Part shown: positions 1 to 13,295 of the stretch, piece after piece
Layout: each line of letters starts with the position of its first letter
Numbering within the stretch: position 1 is the stretch's first letter
Assembly (NCBI GenBank): GCA_003255065.1
Contig: QAOA01003736.1
Coordinates: 138,167 to 202,166 of the forward strand
Reading direction: 5' to 3'
Source: Cercis canadensis
Taxonomy: Eukaryota > Streptophyta > Magnoliopsida > Fabales > Fabaceae
DNA length: 64,000 bases
Translations under genes and position numbers: made by a program
The notes under the pieces: model-generated
What the model was told of the DNA's origin: nothing
The model's database searches: none
Seen by the model: the letters and a program-made list of their open reading frames with translations, nothing else

Positions 1-1240
1 CAACACACAACACAGCGTTTGTATGAGTCTCGACTCTCAACTTTGAAGGGAAGCTGCTTGCCAGCTAGCTTCATAATACGACGCCGTGGGGTTTATGGCA
101 TTGGAATAATCAAATTTAGAATTGGTTAGTGGATAAAACCAAGACGGGAAGTGCGTTTGCTCTGAGATGCCTAAATTTAAATGCTCATACAAACAAAACC
201 ATGAATTCTAATTCAATCTGACAAGATGTGAAGTGAAAGATTGGTCCAGTGTTACTCAGTAGTCAAGTTCTTAAGCAAATGATAAATAAGAAAATAGCAT
301 TGCACCTATGTTCATTGGGACCACTGAGAAAAATCTGAATGGTCGATTTCAAGTTTTGGTTATATATGTTCCACATAATTGCACCTATATTCAATATCTA
401 TAACGTGGTAGGGAATTTTTTTCTTTTTAAGAGATTACACGACCTCTTCTAAAAAAATCTCCTATCAGCACCTAACGGGATTTGTATTTATACAACTATA
501 ATTTATTACTGCAAACTCTACTAAGAGGGTGGATAATTCATTTTTATAGGTGATTTCAAATTTTGATAAAAAAATATACTTAATTTGGTTGACACTTGAA
601 AGACTTTTTTAATATCAATATATCCTGAATTTCACAAGGGAAACTCATGAACTCGAACTGGGTACAGAGATGCCACTCGATCTCCGATACTAAAATTAGT
701 CATCTCCAATCTAAAGGTTGCACGATATATAGTGGAATCCAAGGGTGGAATGGTAATTATATTGAGTTATTGAGCCCAAATAATACTTGGGTGTAATTGG
801 GCCCACTATAATATCCAAACATCTATAAAAAAATATATATATAAATTGATCATTTAATAAATATTGTAATTAAAATCCATGTATTTTCATTTCCATCATT
901 ATAAATTTTCCAAAAATTCTTGATTTCCTCATCCAAACACAATAAAAGATTTAATTTCAAATTCCTGAAATGTAGAAAAAAGAAGAAGCTGTTATCAACA
1001 CTGTTCACTAAAATAAAAAATGTTAGACTATGAAGATTGGTTCTATATATTTAAAATGTATTATTATTATTAGATGAGAAAAATGGTTTACAAAGAAAAA
1101 TACTACAAAAGCATATTAAAAGAAAAACAGAGAAAGAAATGCTCCAGAGGGATGAGGCACCATAAATTTAGTCATTAATTAAATAGTATATAGAAATTTA
1201 CATTGGCAATTTACTAATTTAATTTAAATTATGTGTTGGG
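1..1240. other. AT-rich intergenic sequence
   Basis: No gene is visible here. The stretch is AT-rich with homopolymer runs and no open frame resembling a known family. It lies downstream of the 3' end of the GLR remnant that follows on the minus strand. Confidence 0.6.
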
Positions 1241-1251
1241 GAACCTTGTTA

Positions 1252-3330
1252 AATGATAACTTGGCTGGAAGCATGAGGAATCATAACCACATCAAGAAGT
1301 TGAATTCCCACTGGGCTTTGCTCGTTATTAGAGGGCATCTCCTGTGGATTGTTATTTGCTTCTGGGGCAGGACTAGCTCTTGTCATGCTCCTAAACAGGG
1401 ATTTTGAGTACCTCTGACTCTGAGTCATAAAAATGGTTGCCCCTGTCCATATTCGCCTTAACATCAAATGCGTTTTGCTTTGTGAAGAGGAGCAACTGGC
1501 ATAGGATTTGGATAGCATATCTTTCTCTAACTGTTCTGTAACTCTACTCTCTATCAAATTCAGCACTGCCACTGACATGTCAACAGCAAGAGTGGAACTC
1601 TTTGGTCATACCTGACTCATTAAACCCCAAAATGCATCAACCAGTTAGATCAGCCTTCAAGGATTACATTTTTAAGTTTTGTAGGAAAAACATTTAAAAA
1701 CCAATGAGGATATCTATTACTAATATGCCTCTTTCCCTTCAATTAGTTTAATATGTCTCATTAAGCATTGAAAGTGTTCCCTGCTTTGATGTAGCCCTTG
1801 CAGTACATTGAGAGGAAGACTTTGGCATGAGAGGCAACAAAGAAAGCTGCTTTGATATCCTTGTTCTTAAAGGCTGCAGGGTAATCTCTTATGGAAGCAA
1901 TTCTCCTTATGTTCTCAGGCTTAAAATTTAATGCTTCAATCAAATACCGCACAATAAATGAATTCCCATTACAGCCAACAGAAGCATTTGTCCTCAGAAG
2001 GGTCTCAACATCTAAGATAGATGGTTCAAGCTGCGAGATAGTCATCATAGATGTCAAACTTGCAGTTAAACTTGATATTATAAGAATTACAAATAACCAT
2101 GGTGTCAGCACGATTCGAGCCAAGGCGCTTCTTATTCGTTCTCTTGCTTATCAGAAATATACCAAGAATTAGTATTGGAGCTTTCTTCGGGTTACAACTT
2201 AGTAGCTATCAAATTTCAAGTTAGAGGACTTACTGTGTGCATAGAATAGCAGTAACTAAAAACCAAAGCATGGCCCCAAACCCTCTCAATTCTGGATTCA
2301 CTTCCCGTTCTATCAACCAAATGACAAATCCTATGAAAATGTGCATTGCAGCCATAATCAGCCACATCTCCTTTGTAAAGCCTTCCATAAACATCCATGT
2401 TTCTTTCGATTTATCTGGCCTTACAGTTACTATCATCTCAAGGTCAGATTCAACATATGGTTGTGAAAATTCCACATATCGGTATCTATAAGCCATAATT
2501 TCTGTATCTCCAACAGCAGCATCCAGTTCCTGCAATAATCAATAGGTAGAGGCGTTAGTTAACACATCGAAAGGGGATTCTGGTCTATTTAAGACAATAA
2601 TCAACAGATTTTTTTAATTTTTATTATTATTATTATTTTTTTCATATGAAGCTGCAGAATTAATGACAAATTTACCTTATTGTAGACTTGCTCCACCATT
2701 TTGTCATAAGAGCCATAGAAGGGAACAAAAACATATGGCAACTGATATGGAAGACGTTTAACAGCAGCCTTAAAAGACATCAATTGAGAAACCAGTGATG
2801 GAGGTTTGGTTCCGGGTCTGATTATAGCTCACATTCACAAACTGTTTAAAGGCACGTTTTGCAGGAATCCCAATTTTCAATGGCTGTTTTTCATTACTAT
2901 TATTAGTCCCCTGGCCAATAAACTGTACCTAAAACGCCACTTGAACCATCTCCATTAGCTGGTGTCTGACAAGGTTCTTAGAAAAACCAAATGCTGGAGA
3001 CCAAAATGCTAACTCTTTGTAATTTCTTCCAATCACATTAATTATGTCAAAGGTTGGTGATTGCAACAATTTTCCATCTTTAAAGCTTATCTTACCACTT
3101 ATTCCCTGAAAATTACTGGACAGTATTTTCTCTGTAAATTCTTCCTGCATGTGATTTCTTTGCAGCCCGAGCTATAGCCTAAGTTGCATCATAAGCACGA
3201 AGCGCGAAGAGACTTGGCTTAGTGTTCTCTTCTTAAGGGTACTCAAACAAGAACCTGAAGATTGCAATGACATCTGCAAATATCTTGATATTATCTCTCT
3301 TCTCTAAAGAATACTGGGAAGTTTTTGTGT
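1252..3330 (-). pseudogene. glutamate receptor-like channel (GLR) pseudogene, 5'-truncated
   Basis: Reads on the minus strand as the second half of a plant GLR, the plasma-membrane ligand-gated cation channels related to animal iGluRs. In order: the end of the ligand-binding (ANF-type) domain (about 3330-2930), the start of the second ligand lobe (about 2780-2690), the lobe plus first membrane helix (2535-2230), the M3 helix with the SSLTASLTSM motif (about 2123-2040), the second ligand lobe (to 1761) and a hydrophilic C-terminal tail (1578-1252). It is broken. An in-frame TAA lies at 3233-3235. A TAG at 3179-3181 replaces the conserved Trp of the family's YDxxWAxA motif. The frame shifts just after. 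The last membrane helix is missing between the SSSQSK segment and the tail, and the amino-terminal half of the receptor is absent. Family assignment is firm. The GLR clade (probably clade 2) is a guess. Confidence 0.85.
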
Positions 3331-3699
3331 CTTGCTAGATTGAACTTGGTATATGTTATTCTTTAAGCAAGTAGATCATTGGAGTTATTCATCCAATAAT
3401 GACTAATTGTTTAAATTTATTAACTTTATATAGTGAATACAATTGTATGATTTGACAGAATTTGAGTTTCATAAAAAATAGTTTTAGAAAAATAGCTTGA
3501 GTTTGCATTTTACATAGTACAATATAATTCATAAAATATCCATTGAATAAATTGATTTATAGAATATTATTTCAAAACAATATATATAAAAGTTTGATCA
3601 TATTGATACCATAGAAAATGGCAGTGTCCATAAGCAAAACAGCAGATTTGATACAATTTTAGTAGAAATTTTCGTTTAGTTTGACATTTTCCAAAATGT

Positions 3700-4104
3700 A
3701 TATTGAACTCTCTTCCCAAGCCTCACTGGTTTTCTCTTTCTCGTCGTTTTGAATTAGTAAATTGACAAACGACACCTAGATGGTGAGGACCAACAACAAC
3801 TGTCAGTCGCTTATGAGAGCGCAAGATTTTTGTTTCCCTCCAATCCGGTGTCCCAGACCCAACGCCCAAAACGCCATTTCTCTATCAGATTCAGCACAGT
3901 GTGCGACTTATCTCACATTGGAATTGTGAGTAAAAATCACAGCCAAGGAAAATATCTTAAGTAAATTTCAAGAACTCTCACACTCTTGTTGCCACTCCAC
4001 AGAGAACCCAACAACGAACCTCTGAAAGTGTCTTTGATGCATCTCTGAACCCTAACCCTAAATCTTCGAGTCTCGTTCTCTGTTAATAAGCATTCACACT
4101 TGCT
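3700..4104 (+). promoter_or_regulatory. 5' region of the SET methyltransferase gene with telo-box
   Basis: This interval between the GLR remnant and the SET gene start should hold promoter and leader. At 4048-4062 it contains a double ACCCTAA motif (telo-box) about 45 bases before the ATG. Telo-boxes are common near the transcription start of plant housekeeping and plastid-related genes. No clear TATA box was chosen. Confidence 0.4.
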
Positions 4105-7100
4105 ATGGAAGTTTCTCATTTTGCCGACAAGTGCTTTTCTCCTCCAATTCGTTATTCTTTAGCTCACCCTCTTCCAGCTTTATCTAGATATTCAGTATCT
4201 GTCTTCAAGAACAAGAACCCTGGGCAGGCTAACTCAGTTGGACAAATTCGACAAAGAAGTTACTGTTCGGCTTCGGGCTCTGATACTTTGGTTACTAAAT
4301 CGCGGAAGGAAGATGGGAAGCATCGTGAAGTTGTTGGCAATGGCAAGAAACAGGATGAGTTTGGAGACTTGAAATCTTGGATGCACAAGAATGGGCTCCC
4401 TCCTTGCAAGGTTGTTCTAAAGGAGAGGCCTTCCCACATTGGCGACCATAAGCCAATACATTATGTTGCTGCCAGCGAAGATCTTCAGGTCATTGACTCA
4501 ATTGTCGGTTTTTAGTTATTGTTTTAATTGATTAGTTATGTAGCGTATTTTACGATGCTTAGGATTGTCTTCCTTGCAGGTGGGTGATGTTGCATTCTCT
4601 GTTCCAAATTCATTGGTTGTTACTCTAGAGAGGGTGTTGGGAAACGAGACCATTGGTAAGCTGCCACTTGGAGATAATTAATAGACAAGATAAACTGTAT
4701 TCTGTGACTGGTTGCTCTAACTTGAGTAGGTATAAGAGAGCTATATATATTCAGATTAGAGGCCATATTTGAAGTATTTCTATTTGCATCATTTGCTTTC
4801 TCTTTCTTGCAGCTGAACTATTGACCACAAACAAATTGTCGGAATTGGCATGTTTGGCATTGTATCTCATGTACGAGAAAAAACAAGGGAAGAAGTCTTT
4901 CTGGTATCCATATATAAGGGAGCTTGATCGTCAACGAGGTAGGGGCCAGCTGGCTGTAGAATCACCCCTTCTATGGTCAGAGTCTGAGCTGGCTTACCTT
5001 ACAGGAAGTCCCACAAAGGTGATTATGTTAATTCTCCCCCTTCCCCGGTCCTCCCCAGGGCGTTCCCCATCTGATTTAAGATGAATACCACTGCATTGCA
5101 CTAAATGTTGCATATCTTAAGCTGGTGTCTTGCTTGATATATAAAAAAAGTACAGAGACTAACTTCTGGTGGTTATGATTTAGGCTGAAGTTCTTGAAAG
5201 GGCTGAAGGGATTAAAAGGGAATATAACGAACTTGACACTGTATGGTTTATGGCTGGGTCCCTGTTTCAGGTAATTAAACATGTACTAGAAGTACAATAA
5301 GGGATTCAGTGACCTTATGAAATCTTTGTGCTTACTTTATATGTATAATGCAGCAATACCCATTTGACATTCCTACTGAGGCTTTTCCATTTGAGATTTT
5401 CAAACAAGCCTTTGTTGCAGTTCAATCATGTGTGGTGCATTTACAGGTAAAATTTCCTTGTCGTCTAGAACAAATGATTGTGAAGTAATTAGAGTGGCTG
5501 TCTGAATCTTTCACATTTGTACTAGTTCCAGTTTAATGAGAGTGTGACTTGAGGCTAATGAAAATATCTCAATCTGAAATGTCATAGTCCTCCATCATAC
5601 ATTTAAATATCAGTTTACTCAGCTTCCCAGCATACATTTCATTCTAAATCGTAAAATATAATTTAAATCAATTATGGTACATCTTAGACTTATTTCTAAC
5701 TGCCAATAAGCTAAGTTACATGCTAGAAGGATTTATCATTGTGACTATGGAATTTGCGTGGATTATATATCTATATTCTTATTTCTTAATTTTGCATTCT
5801 CCACTAAATTCATATTAATGGTTAGGAAGTTTTTGCCACTACGTCACAAGGTTGAGCTTTAAGATTCATGCTAGTCTTAATAAAGTGTTCTCTTTTTGAC
5901 ATTTAATCTGTTCGGTTTCTTGGGATCCCAATGCTCTTCTTTTCTCTGGACAGGCACCAGTTGCTTGATTACCAACCTTCTATTTTTATTGTCAATTTTT
6001 TTCATTCTCTTTTAATAAAGGGTTTTTTTTTTTTTGGTGTGGAATCAGAAAGTTAGTCTAGCTCGGAGATTTGCTTTGGTTCCCCTTGGACCTCCTTTAC
6101 TGGCTTATAGAAGCAACTGCAAGGCAATGCTAACTGCTGTTGATGATGCTGTTCAGCTTGTGGTTGATCGCCCATATAAAGCTGGGGATTCAATTGTTGT
6201 TTGGTATAATACATGCTTCACTCGAGAGCTTTTAACTGGGCAAAAGGATGATTTGCACTTGCATAACTTTTGTGATAGTTGGGCATTGTCTCCTCCCCTC
6301 TCCCCCATCCCCCCAGTAGCTTCATCATAAGATTTTAAGTTGGTGGTTTCAGGTGCGGTCCACAGCCTAACTCAAAATTACTTCTAAACTATGGTTTTGT
6401 TGATGAAGACAATTCCTATGATCGTCTAGTAATTGAGGTAAATGGTGGATATTTACTTTTTCACATCCAGCGTTTTACTATTTCTAATTTAACCTTGGTG
6501 GTACATCTGTTCCAGGCAGCTTTGAGTACTGAAGATCCACAGTATCAGGATAAAAGAATGGTTGCTCAAAGAAATGGAAAATTATCAGTTCAAAATTTTC
6601 ATGTATTAATACTGAACTCTTTTTGTTATTGAAGGTTATTAGGTGGTTGTTCTTATTAACTCCTTATTTCACCCTTGCTTCAGGTGTATGCGGGGAAGGA
6701 AAGGGAGGCTGTCTCAGATATGCTTCCTTATCTCCGTTTGGGATATGTTTCAGATCCTTCAGAGATGCATTCTGTTATTTCTTCTCAAGGTCCAATTTGT
6801 CCAGTAAGTTTGTCTCATATTTTGCACTTTTTATTACACTTTAAAAGAATTCTAGAAATGGCAAAGCTTGCAATCCAGTATCCATTCTTGATATAGGGTA
6901 AAATAAAGTTCCCTTGATGTTTCATGTACTTGCTGCTTTCATTTTTTGCTTTCATGTGATTTCTTGAGACACTGATTATGAAACACTTTGATAAATTAAA
7001 ACAGACAGTTTTTTTTCCCTCTATGTTGCTACATGGCCTAATCTAATTAAATGGTAACTGAATCTTGTGATGTGAAGAGCTGATACCCATTATATGTTAT

Positions 7101-7459
7101 AGGTGAGCCCTTGTATGGAACGGGCTGTTTTGGACCAGCTTGCTGATTATTTTAAGACTCGGCTGGCTGGCTACCCTACTACCTTGGCTGAAGATGAGTC
7201 TTTGGTATTATGGTTTTTGTCAAAATTGTAGTTAAGTATATCATAGTCCATGGCTTAGCAACTTTTTATTGATAATCCGTTTATTAATTAGTTGGCAGAT
7301 AGCAATCTGAGTCCAAAGAAGCGAGTTGCTACTCAACTTGTTATACTGGAAAAGAAAATGCTTCATGCATGCTTGCAGACAACTAATGATTTGATAAACG
7401 AGCTTCCAGATCATACTATATCTCCATGCCCTGCTCCCTATGCACCTTTACTGAAATGA
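4105..7459 (+). CDS. SET-domain protein-lysine methyltransferase, Rubisco LSMT-like, probably plastid
   Basis: Eleven exons: 4105-4488, 4580-4655, 4813-5018, 5184-5270, 5354-5446, 6049-6203, 6353-6437, 6516-6602, 6684-6803, 7103-7204, 7292-7459. Joined they give 520 aa with all phases matching. The first ~70 residues are Ser/Arg-rich and low in acidic residues, as in a chloroplast transit peptide. A SET-like region follows (about residues 90-360), ending in the GPQPNSKLLLNYGFV segment that corresponds to the C-terminal SET motif. A Rubisco-LSMT substrate-binding-type C-terminal domain comes last. Family members transfer methyl groups from S-adenosylmethionine to lysines of plastid proteins. 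The usual Asn-His-Ser motif is not visible; its place is taken by PLGPPLLAYRSNCKAM, so activity is uncertain. The closest relative I recall is Arabidopsis At5g14260 (similar length). Confidence 0.88.
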
Positions 7460-8867
7460 AAGGTTTCTACCTCTCCCTCTTTCTTCCCCGTGTGTGTGTG
7501 TATGCAGATGCATTTGTTGATGTTTGTATTTGTGGTTATAAAGTTCTTCATCATTATTGTATTGATTGAGAAATTCAGATGATAATGCGTTTGTACACAC
7601 AATTCACAAACCTTCACCAATATAAAGATGTAGACATTTATTTTTGCTTTTGGGTTATCTTCATCAAGGCCATATCTTGTTCTTGAAACATTTAAAAGCA
7701 TAAATTTTGATTTTTCATGGCCTTGATAGAATAAACAGATTGAGACCACTATGATAGGGTTGTAAGCCATTTCTTTGACTCATGGTTTATGAGATGCTGG
7801 CATCTTTTTCTTTGATGATTTTAATGTGACTTTCTCCTTTCAGGTATATCTGAGAAGTTAGGAACCTAGAACTAGAAGTAAGGGTTCAAGAATTCAGCTG
7901 GCCTGATAGGGCACTAAAAGAGGGTTCATGCCTGTTATATAATTTACAAGATGATCTAAACACAATTCAGATGTTTTTTCTGTTCCTCTCCTTTGACGCT
8001 GAATTCTGTGTAAAGAAGGGAGCATATCAGTCATGCAGAGATTATTAATTTCTTTCTTAGTCCAGGAACAGCACAGATAGTTTTAAATTTGACAGTTGTG
8101 ATGGTCATCATACTTTGTAAATGAAAACCTGGATCAGAGTTCTTGATTCAATTGTGTAAATAATTTCTGCAATTCTCTGGGTCTATTAGGTCCGGTTTCC
8201 AAATCTGTAGGTTCATACCGGACTAGGGCATCCGAAGGTTGACTATGAACAGCCCCATGGTGACTGCTCTCTGGTGTAATTCTATTGGCATGTGCGATTT
8301 GCACGTGAGCCACAGAAGTAATGTGGAATTTATGCAAATTAAGCGTATCCAAAAATTGCACTTATTGTATTTAACCATTCACCCCTAGATACTAAAAAGG
8401 AGTTGGATATGTGAAACACTGTAAATTAACGACTAGATATGTACGACTTTCTTTTCCTTAGGGTAGATCACGTATTTGACACGTGTAAAGTTAGACAATC
8501 TTTCTCTTTAACCTCAACATGACTATAGAGTATTATCAGTATAAGTCAATTAAATTGGTAGAGAACATTGTCCAAATTGAAACGTAAGGGAGTGCAAGTT
8601 TATCCAAAAGATGGATGGCAAAAATGTGGTTAACTCTTATTTCACTATCCATGACTTTCTTTTCTCTATTTTTGCTGAAATCACTATCCATAACTCTCAG
8701 TACACTTACAAAATTGTTATCAAACAAGTACCCAAGTCAGGGTATAAAGCAATAGAAAAAGGGGAATACAAAAAAAAAAAACATTCTGAATTGGATCCGG
8801 CACAAGAACCATTAACAAAAATGAGAAAATTTTGATGTGTTGCAACGTGTCTATATCTGGAGCCAAA
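7460..8867. other. convergent 3' region between the SET and kelch genes
   Basis: This holds the 3' UTR of the plus-strand SET gene. A CTTTCAG acceptor-like site near 7840 suggests the UTR may be spliced. It also holds the 3' end of the minus-strand kelch gene. A short GT dinucleotide run lies near 7491-7502. No further gene was found. Confidence 0.45.
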
Positions 8868-11800
8868 TCACAAACTCAATTTGGTCCTCCACATATCCCC
8901 AACGACCTTTCGTGGCTGCGGATTATCTGGTCCTCTGTCCCGCTGTCCTGATGTAAAATATAACCATCCATCCCAGAAAGCAGCTAATGTGGTTTTCACA
9001 CGGTAAGGAAGCTTTCCAATCACTGACCATGTCTGCAATTCCTCATAAAAGGCGATTTTCAAATGTTCAAAACAAAATTAGCCATCAGAAACAAAACCAT
9101 GAATCACAAGCATTAAACTGACCCCACATCATTTTGATGAACTCATTTTAATCCAGAGAATACCAAAATCGTGGTTACAAAATCCAAAAATCCAATTTAG
9201 TTGGCAGCTATAAAACCACAATAATTTACAAAAGGAAAGACACAGAGAAAGAAAACATAAAAACATCTTTTTAAAATAGGCTTCAGCATTTCATGAAGTT
9301 GTTTACAAAGCATAAGCATATTATATGGAGCGGAAGGGAAATACCATATTGTGTAAATGAAACTGGAAGACTTCCCCGACCAGGATCATTCTTTTGGTCA
9401 CTGGGTTCTTTTCTGTTGTACCGCCGCTGATAATAATTGAATTGTTCACAACTACCCAAGCACATTCTATATGAGAGTTTGGTTTTGGCATGGGAGGCAA
9501 AACTTTCCATTTCATTTCATCATCCAGCATATAAACATCATCGTAAACCACCTGAATCATGGGGAATTTTAAGCCATAAAATACCACAAAATTACACAAG
9601 TTTAAACATATTAGGCATGTAGAAGTAGATTGACTAAAAGATTGTTTATAATATGCTAGTAAAATTCTTTTTGCCACGCCAAATCTGTTAATTTAATTAA
9701 CTACCATAATAGGTAAACAGAATAAATCATAAATAATACAATCTGTCCAATGCCAACGAAAATGCAGTTAGTAACTTTGTAACCTCGAACTAAACAATAC
9801 CTCATGCCTGCGTGAACACTTGAATATAGGAGAGCCAGGTTTGGCCATAAAATCACCCTCTTGTCCACCAACAACAAAAAGCTTATCATTGACCACAATG
9901 CAAGCCCTGCCAGAAAAATATTATTGTTATATGAAAGCCCACCAACCACCTTTTAAAGGCACAGATCTGTCTTTTAGAAGCTTTTCTGGTTTAGCAAACT
10001 AAAGGTTTTGGTGAACTTCAAGAGAAAATCCACATTTCTTGAGTTCAATGAAAACCCTTTTTTCATGTCTTAAATGAGAACTGTGTTTGAAGTTTTAATA
10101 TTGTAAATGAATATAAAGTGTAATATCAAAATCTGGGCAGTCCACTACCTATGTGGTCCACCGCGTGGAATGGGAATTTCAGTCCGCCATTGTTTCTCCA
10201 AAGCTTCATCATCCTTTACAGCCAGACTCCAATGATCTAATCCAGGTGTATGTCGATTCTCCTTGCTGCCACCCATGACATGGAGTCTTCCCCTCCATAA
10301 TTGAGTTGCAGGAGAATATCTGAATTTTATGTTAAAAGTTAAAAATCTTCATTTGAGTCGTCAACTCAGTAAATTTCAGCAACTGGTAAAAACTCTGCTT
10401 CAGTTCAACCTATTGAAATTTCAAGCTTGGGGTAGGAGTGAACCATGTGTAGCTATAGGAGGATAAACCCTACCCCCCAAAAAATATCATTTTTTTTACT
10501 TTCAAGTTAAGTTTTATAAATATATAATTGCACCCTTCAATTTTTAGTAAAAAATCTAAATCAGTTTTACACTGGCCACTTCAATATCTTAATTTTAGTA
10601 CCAACTTTGTATTTGAATGGAGTAGCTCTCATATACTACTGAATTTACTACAGACAGGCGATGATAAAAGTCACACTCGTAGATATAAAATTCTGTTCCT
10701 GCCAGAAGTTCATAAGTCCTGTTCTAGTTGAAAAAAGAAGAAGAAAGCATATGGTAGCACATGAATAAGACTTTCTGGGAAACAATTATTCAGCAACTAA
10801 CGTTGCCACAGCCAATGCTACAATATAACAATAGAGGTTAGCAGTGGAAACTGAGAAACTTGTTGAGGTCATGAGATGCAAGCATCAAATTATTCTTCAT
10901 TGATTGAAATAAATAAAAACCATCTAGAAAATCTAAACATCATATACAAATACTAAATAATAATTCCAGAGCTGCCATGCAAATAATGCTCAAATCAGCA
11001 GCATGAACCTTCCATAGAGAACATAGTTTACTAAAATTATCAGTGAACTTAAAAGGTAAGGTCTACACAAGTTTTCAAGAACTGATTTGATGATTATAGG
11101 GTAAAACTCCTGTTTAAGCAGAATATAAGGAAGAGCATAAGAAATTAACAATCAGCAGCTTCTTTTTGAACTATATCGTATGTGATTCTTAAAATCATAA
11201 TTTGCCTGTCTTAGCATACCATAAATAATAGCTTCATTCATAATATCTGAAAATAAAAGGCATACAAAATAAGATTTCGAATACAGCAGATAAAGAGTGC
11301 TGCTTTCCAATTCGGCATGTATATACATGCATACACAGATATGCTAGTTAAGACTAATCATTATGAAGAGAAAGTAATTTAACTGAAACATAGAAAAACT
11401 TACTATTAGATAAAAGTCTAACATGCATTTCATACTGATCAAGAGAAAAGTGCACATATGGAGCGGGTTATGCAGCCCAGTTGAGCATATCTTAATGTAA
11501 AACATACCTTGGGGCTGGCAATGGCGGCAAATTCTTCCATTTCTTTGTTTCAGTGTCTAACACAAATGCACGAGCAGTAGGGGCTCTGCATTGGGGACCA
11601 TGTTGTCCTGAGACCACATATATGTACCTCCCATCAGTTGCCACTCCTAAATGTGAATGACCCATATCTTTTGGTACATCAAACCTCCCTCCCCATGTGT
11701 TACTGCTGAAATTGTAAATGTCAACATGAGAGTGCACCTACAAGACCAACAGGTAGGCACCAAACGACTCATCAAGATCAATTTGGGGCAAGGGGGAGCC

Positions 11801-12727
11801 ACATTTGAATCTCTAAAGAAGTAAAGAAAAGTTAAGCAAATTAAAGGATTCTAGATTTTCAATGATATTCTCTTGCAACATATATATTGTTGACTGCATT
11901 AAGCAAGCTAAAAACTCAGATGGATAAAATACTCACGTAGTCAAGAGTGCCATATCCTGAAAACACATAAAAAAGATCCTTGATCTGTATAGCTGCTCCA
12001 TCCAACCGAGGCACTGGTGCCGGGGGCATCTCCTCCCAATGCAAATCAGGAGCAGGTAAATCAGCAAAAGTTCCTGATAGGAATCTCTCATGAACACTCT
12101 TCTTTGCATTGTTAGCAGCTCCTTCCTATAAAATCATAATATTGCTAGTAACCAACCGATAACAATTGACAATATAATATATGTAAACTTTCTAAAATCT
12201 GAAGTTGAAGTGGTCAGTAGTTAGGGGGAGGAAAGGAAGAGAGGCTAGAAAACGCAATGGGGGTTTGAAAAGGAGTAAGAATCATGACATTAAATATTGA
12301 ATTAGAGACCAAGCAATTGAAAAAAAAAATAAAAAAAAAAAACAGATGAATAACTTTGAAGATTAAGCTTCATACAACAAATGAAATGGGACTACGACAA
12401 CAACTTAGTTTCCTCGAAGTAAAATCCAATGTAGGACATAAACTACTGATACTTCTCAGAAACCAATGATGATAGATGGGGACGAGGGAATCAAATCCGA
12501 AATGGGGTTCTGTAATGGCTTACCTTGTCAGGAATGGTAGTGGTGGCATTTGGAACAACTATAGACCCAGATTTCTCAAGCGCCCAGTTTGACGCGATTG
12601 AAAGATAGGAAGAAGGAAATGAAGCCCAGAAAAAATTTGCAATGAGAGCGGCTCCCATAATACCTGCGCAACATATTGGGACCACAAATTTGTTTGGAGT
12701 TGTGTGCTTGTTCGGAAGCCTGCCCAT
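8868..12727 (-). CDS. membrane-anchored kelch-repeat (galactose oxidase-like beta-propeller) protein
   Basis: Seven exons on the minus strand: 12727-12524, 12125-11937, 11737-11508, 10319-10149, 9906-9801, 9551-9345, 9032-8868. They give 423 aa with consistent phases. Residues ~13-35 form one hydrophobic segment (signal anchor). A kelch-type propeller of several blades follows, seen as repeats of a hydrophobic strand, Gly-Gly or Ser-Gly, then a Trp six to fifteen residues on (VFSGYG, VVSGQHG, HVMGGSK, FVVGGQEG, IISGGTT). Such proteins are usually interaction scaffolds, here probably facing the secretory lumen or cytosol from an internal membrane. No catalytic residue is claimed. It matches what I remember of Arabidopsis At3g27220 (similar length, same N-terminal anchor). 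Substrate or partner is unknown. The start was chosen as the first ATG of the frame continuous with the anchor. Confidence 0.9.
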
Positions 12728-12766
12728 TTCGTTTCATCCGAATACACAACCACAAGTGACCCATTT

Positions 12767-12774
12767 ATTTATAG
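12767..12774 (-). promoter_or_regulatory. possible TATA box of the kelch gene
   Basis: On the minus strand this reads CTATAAAT, about 40 bases before the ATG at 12727. If used, it would give a leader of only about 10 bases. An alternative upstream start for transcription cannot be excluded. Confidence 0.35.
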
Positions 12775-13142
12775 AAGGAAAGAACTAGAGAAGAAGAGTG
12801 CTTGAAGGGGAAGAAAATTGGATGCCACATCTTTTTGAGAAGGAAAGAGTTGGGCGCCAATAGTTTCCCTTCACTTTTTCTTTTTCCAGTGTTCCAACTT
12901 GCATGATACCACGCGGACTTGTGGAGGAGGTTTTATATTTTACAGATTTTTTTTTTCAGTTAAAAAAATAGATTTTCCCTATTTATATTTTTGCTGCAAG
13001 AGTGTTTTTCTCAAATAAAATAATGATTTTTATTATAAGAAAAATGTTTATAGAAGATACAAAAATTTATAAAATTATTCAGGTTCGGGAACTTGAAAGA
13101 AAAACAGATTGAGTATGAAATAAAATAGAGTTCCAAGCAATC

Positions 13143-13295
13143 ATATAAGGTAAAATGACTAAAATATTTTTAGTATTATGTAATTATTTATTTAGATTTA
13201 AACATAATAATCACATCTTTTATATATGATAATCATACATATAAGTAAAATAATCAAGTAACACCAATAAGTATTTTAGTCATTTTACTTCATAT
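13143..13295. repeat. short foldback (MITE-like) element
   Basis: The left end contains GGTAAAATGACTAAAATA and the right end the reverse complement with few changes (TATTTTAGTCATTTTACTT). The match continues weakly inward, so the whole 150 bases can fold into a hairpin. It is non-coding. The surrounding 12.8-14.0 kb is otherwise AT-rich intergenic DNA with no gene. Confidence 0.55.
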
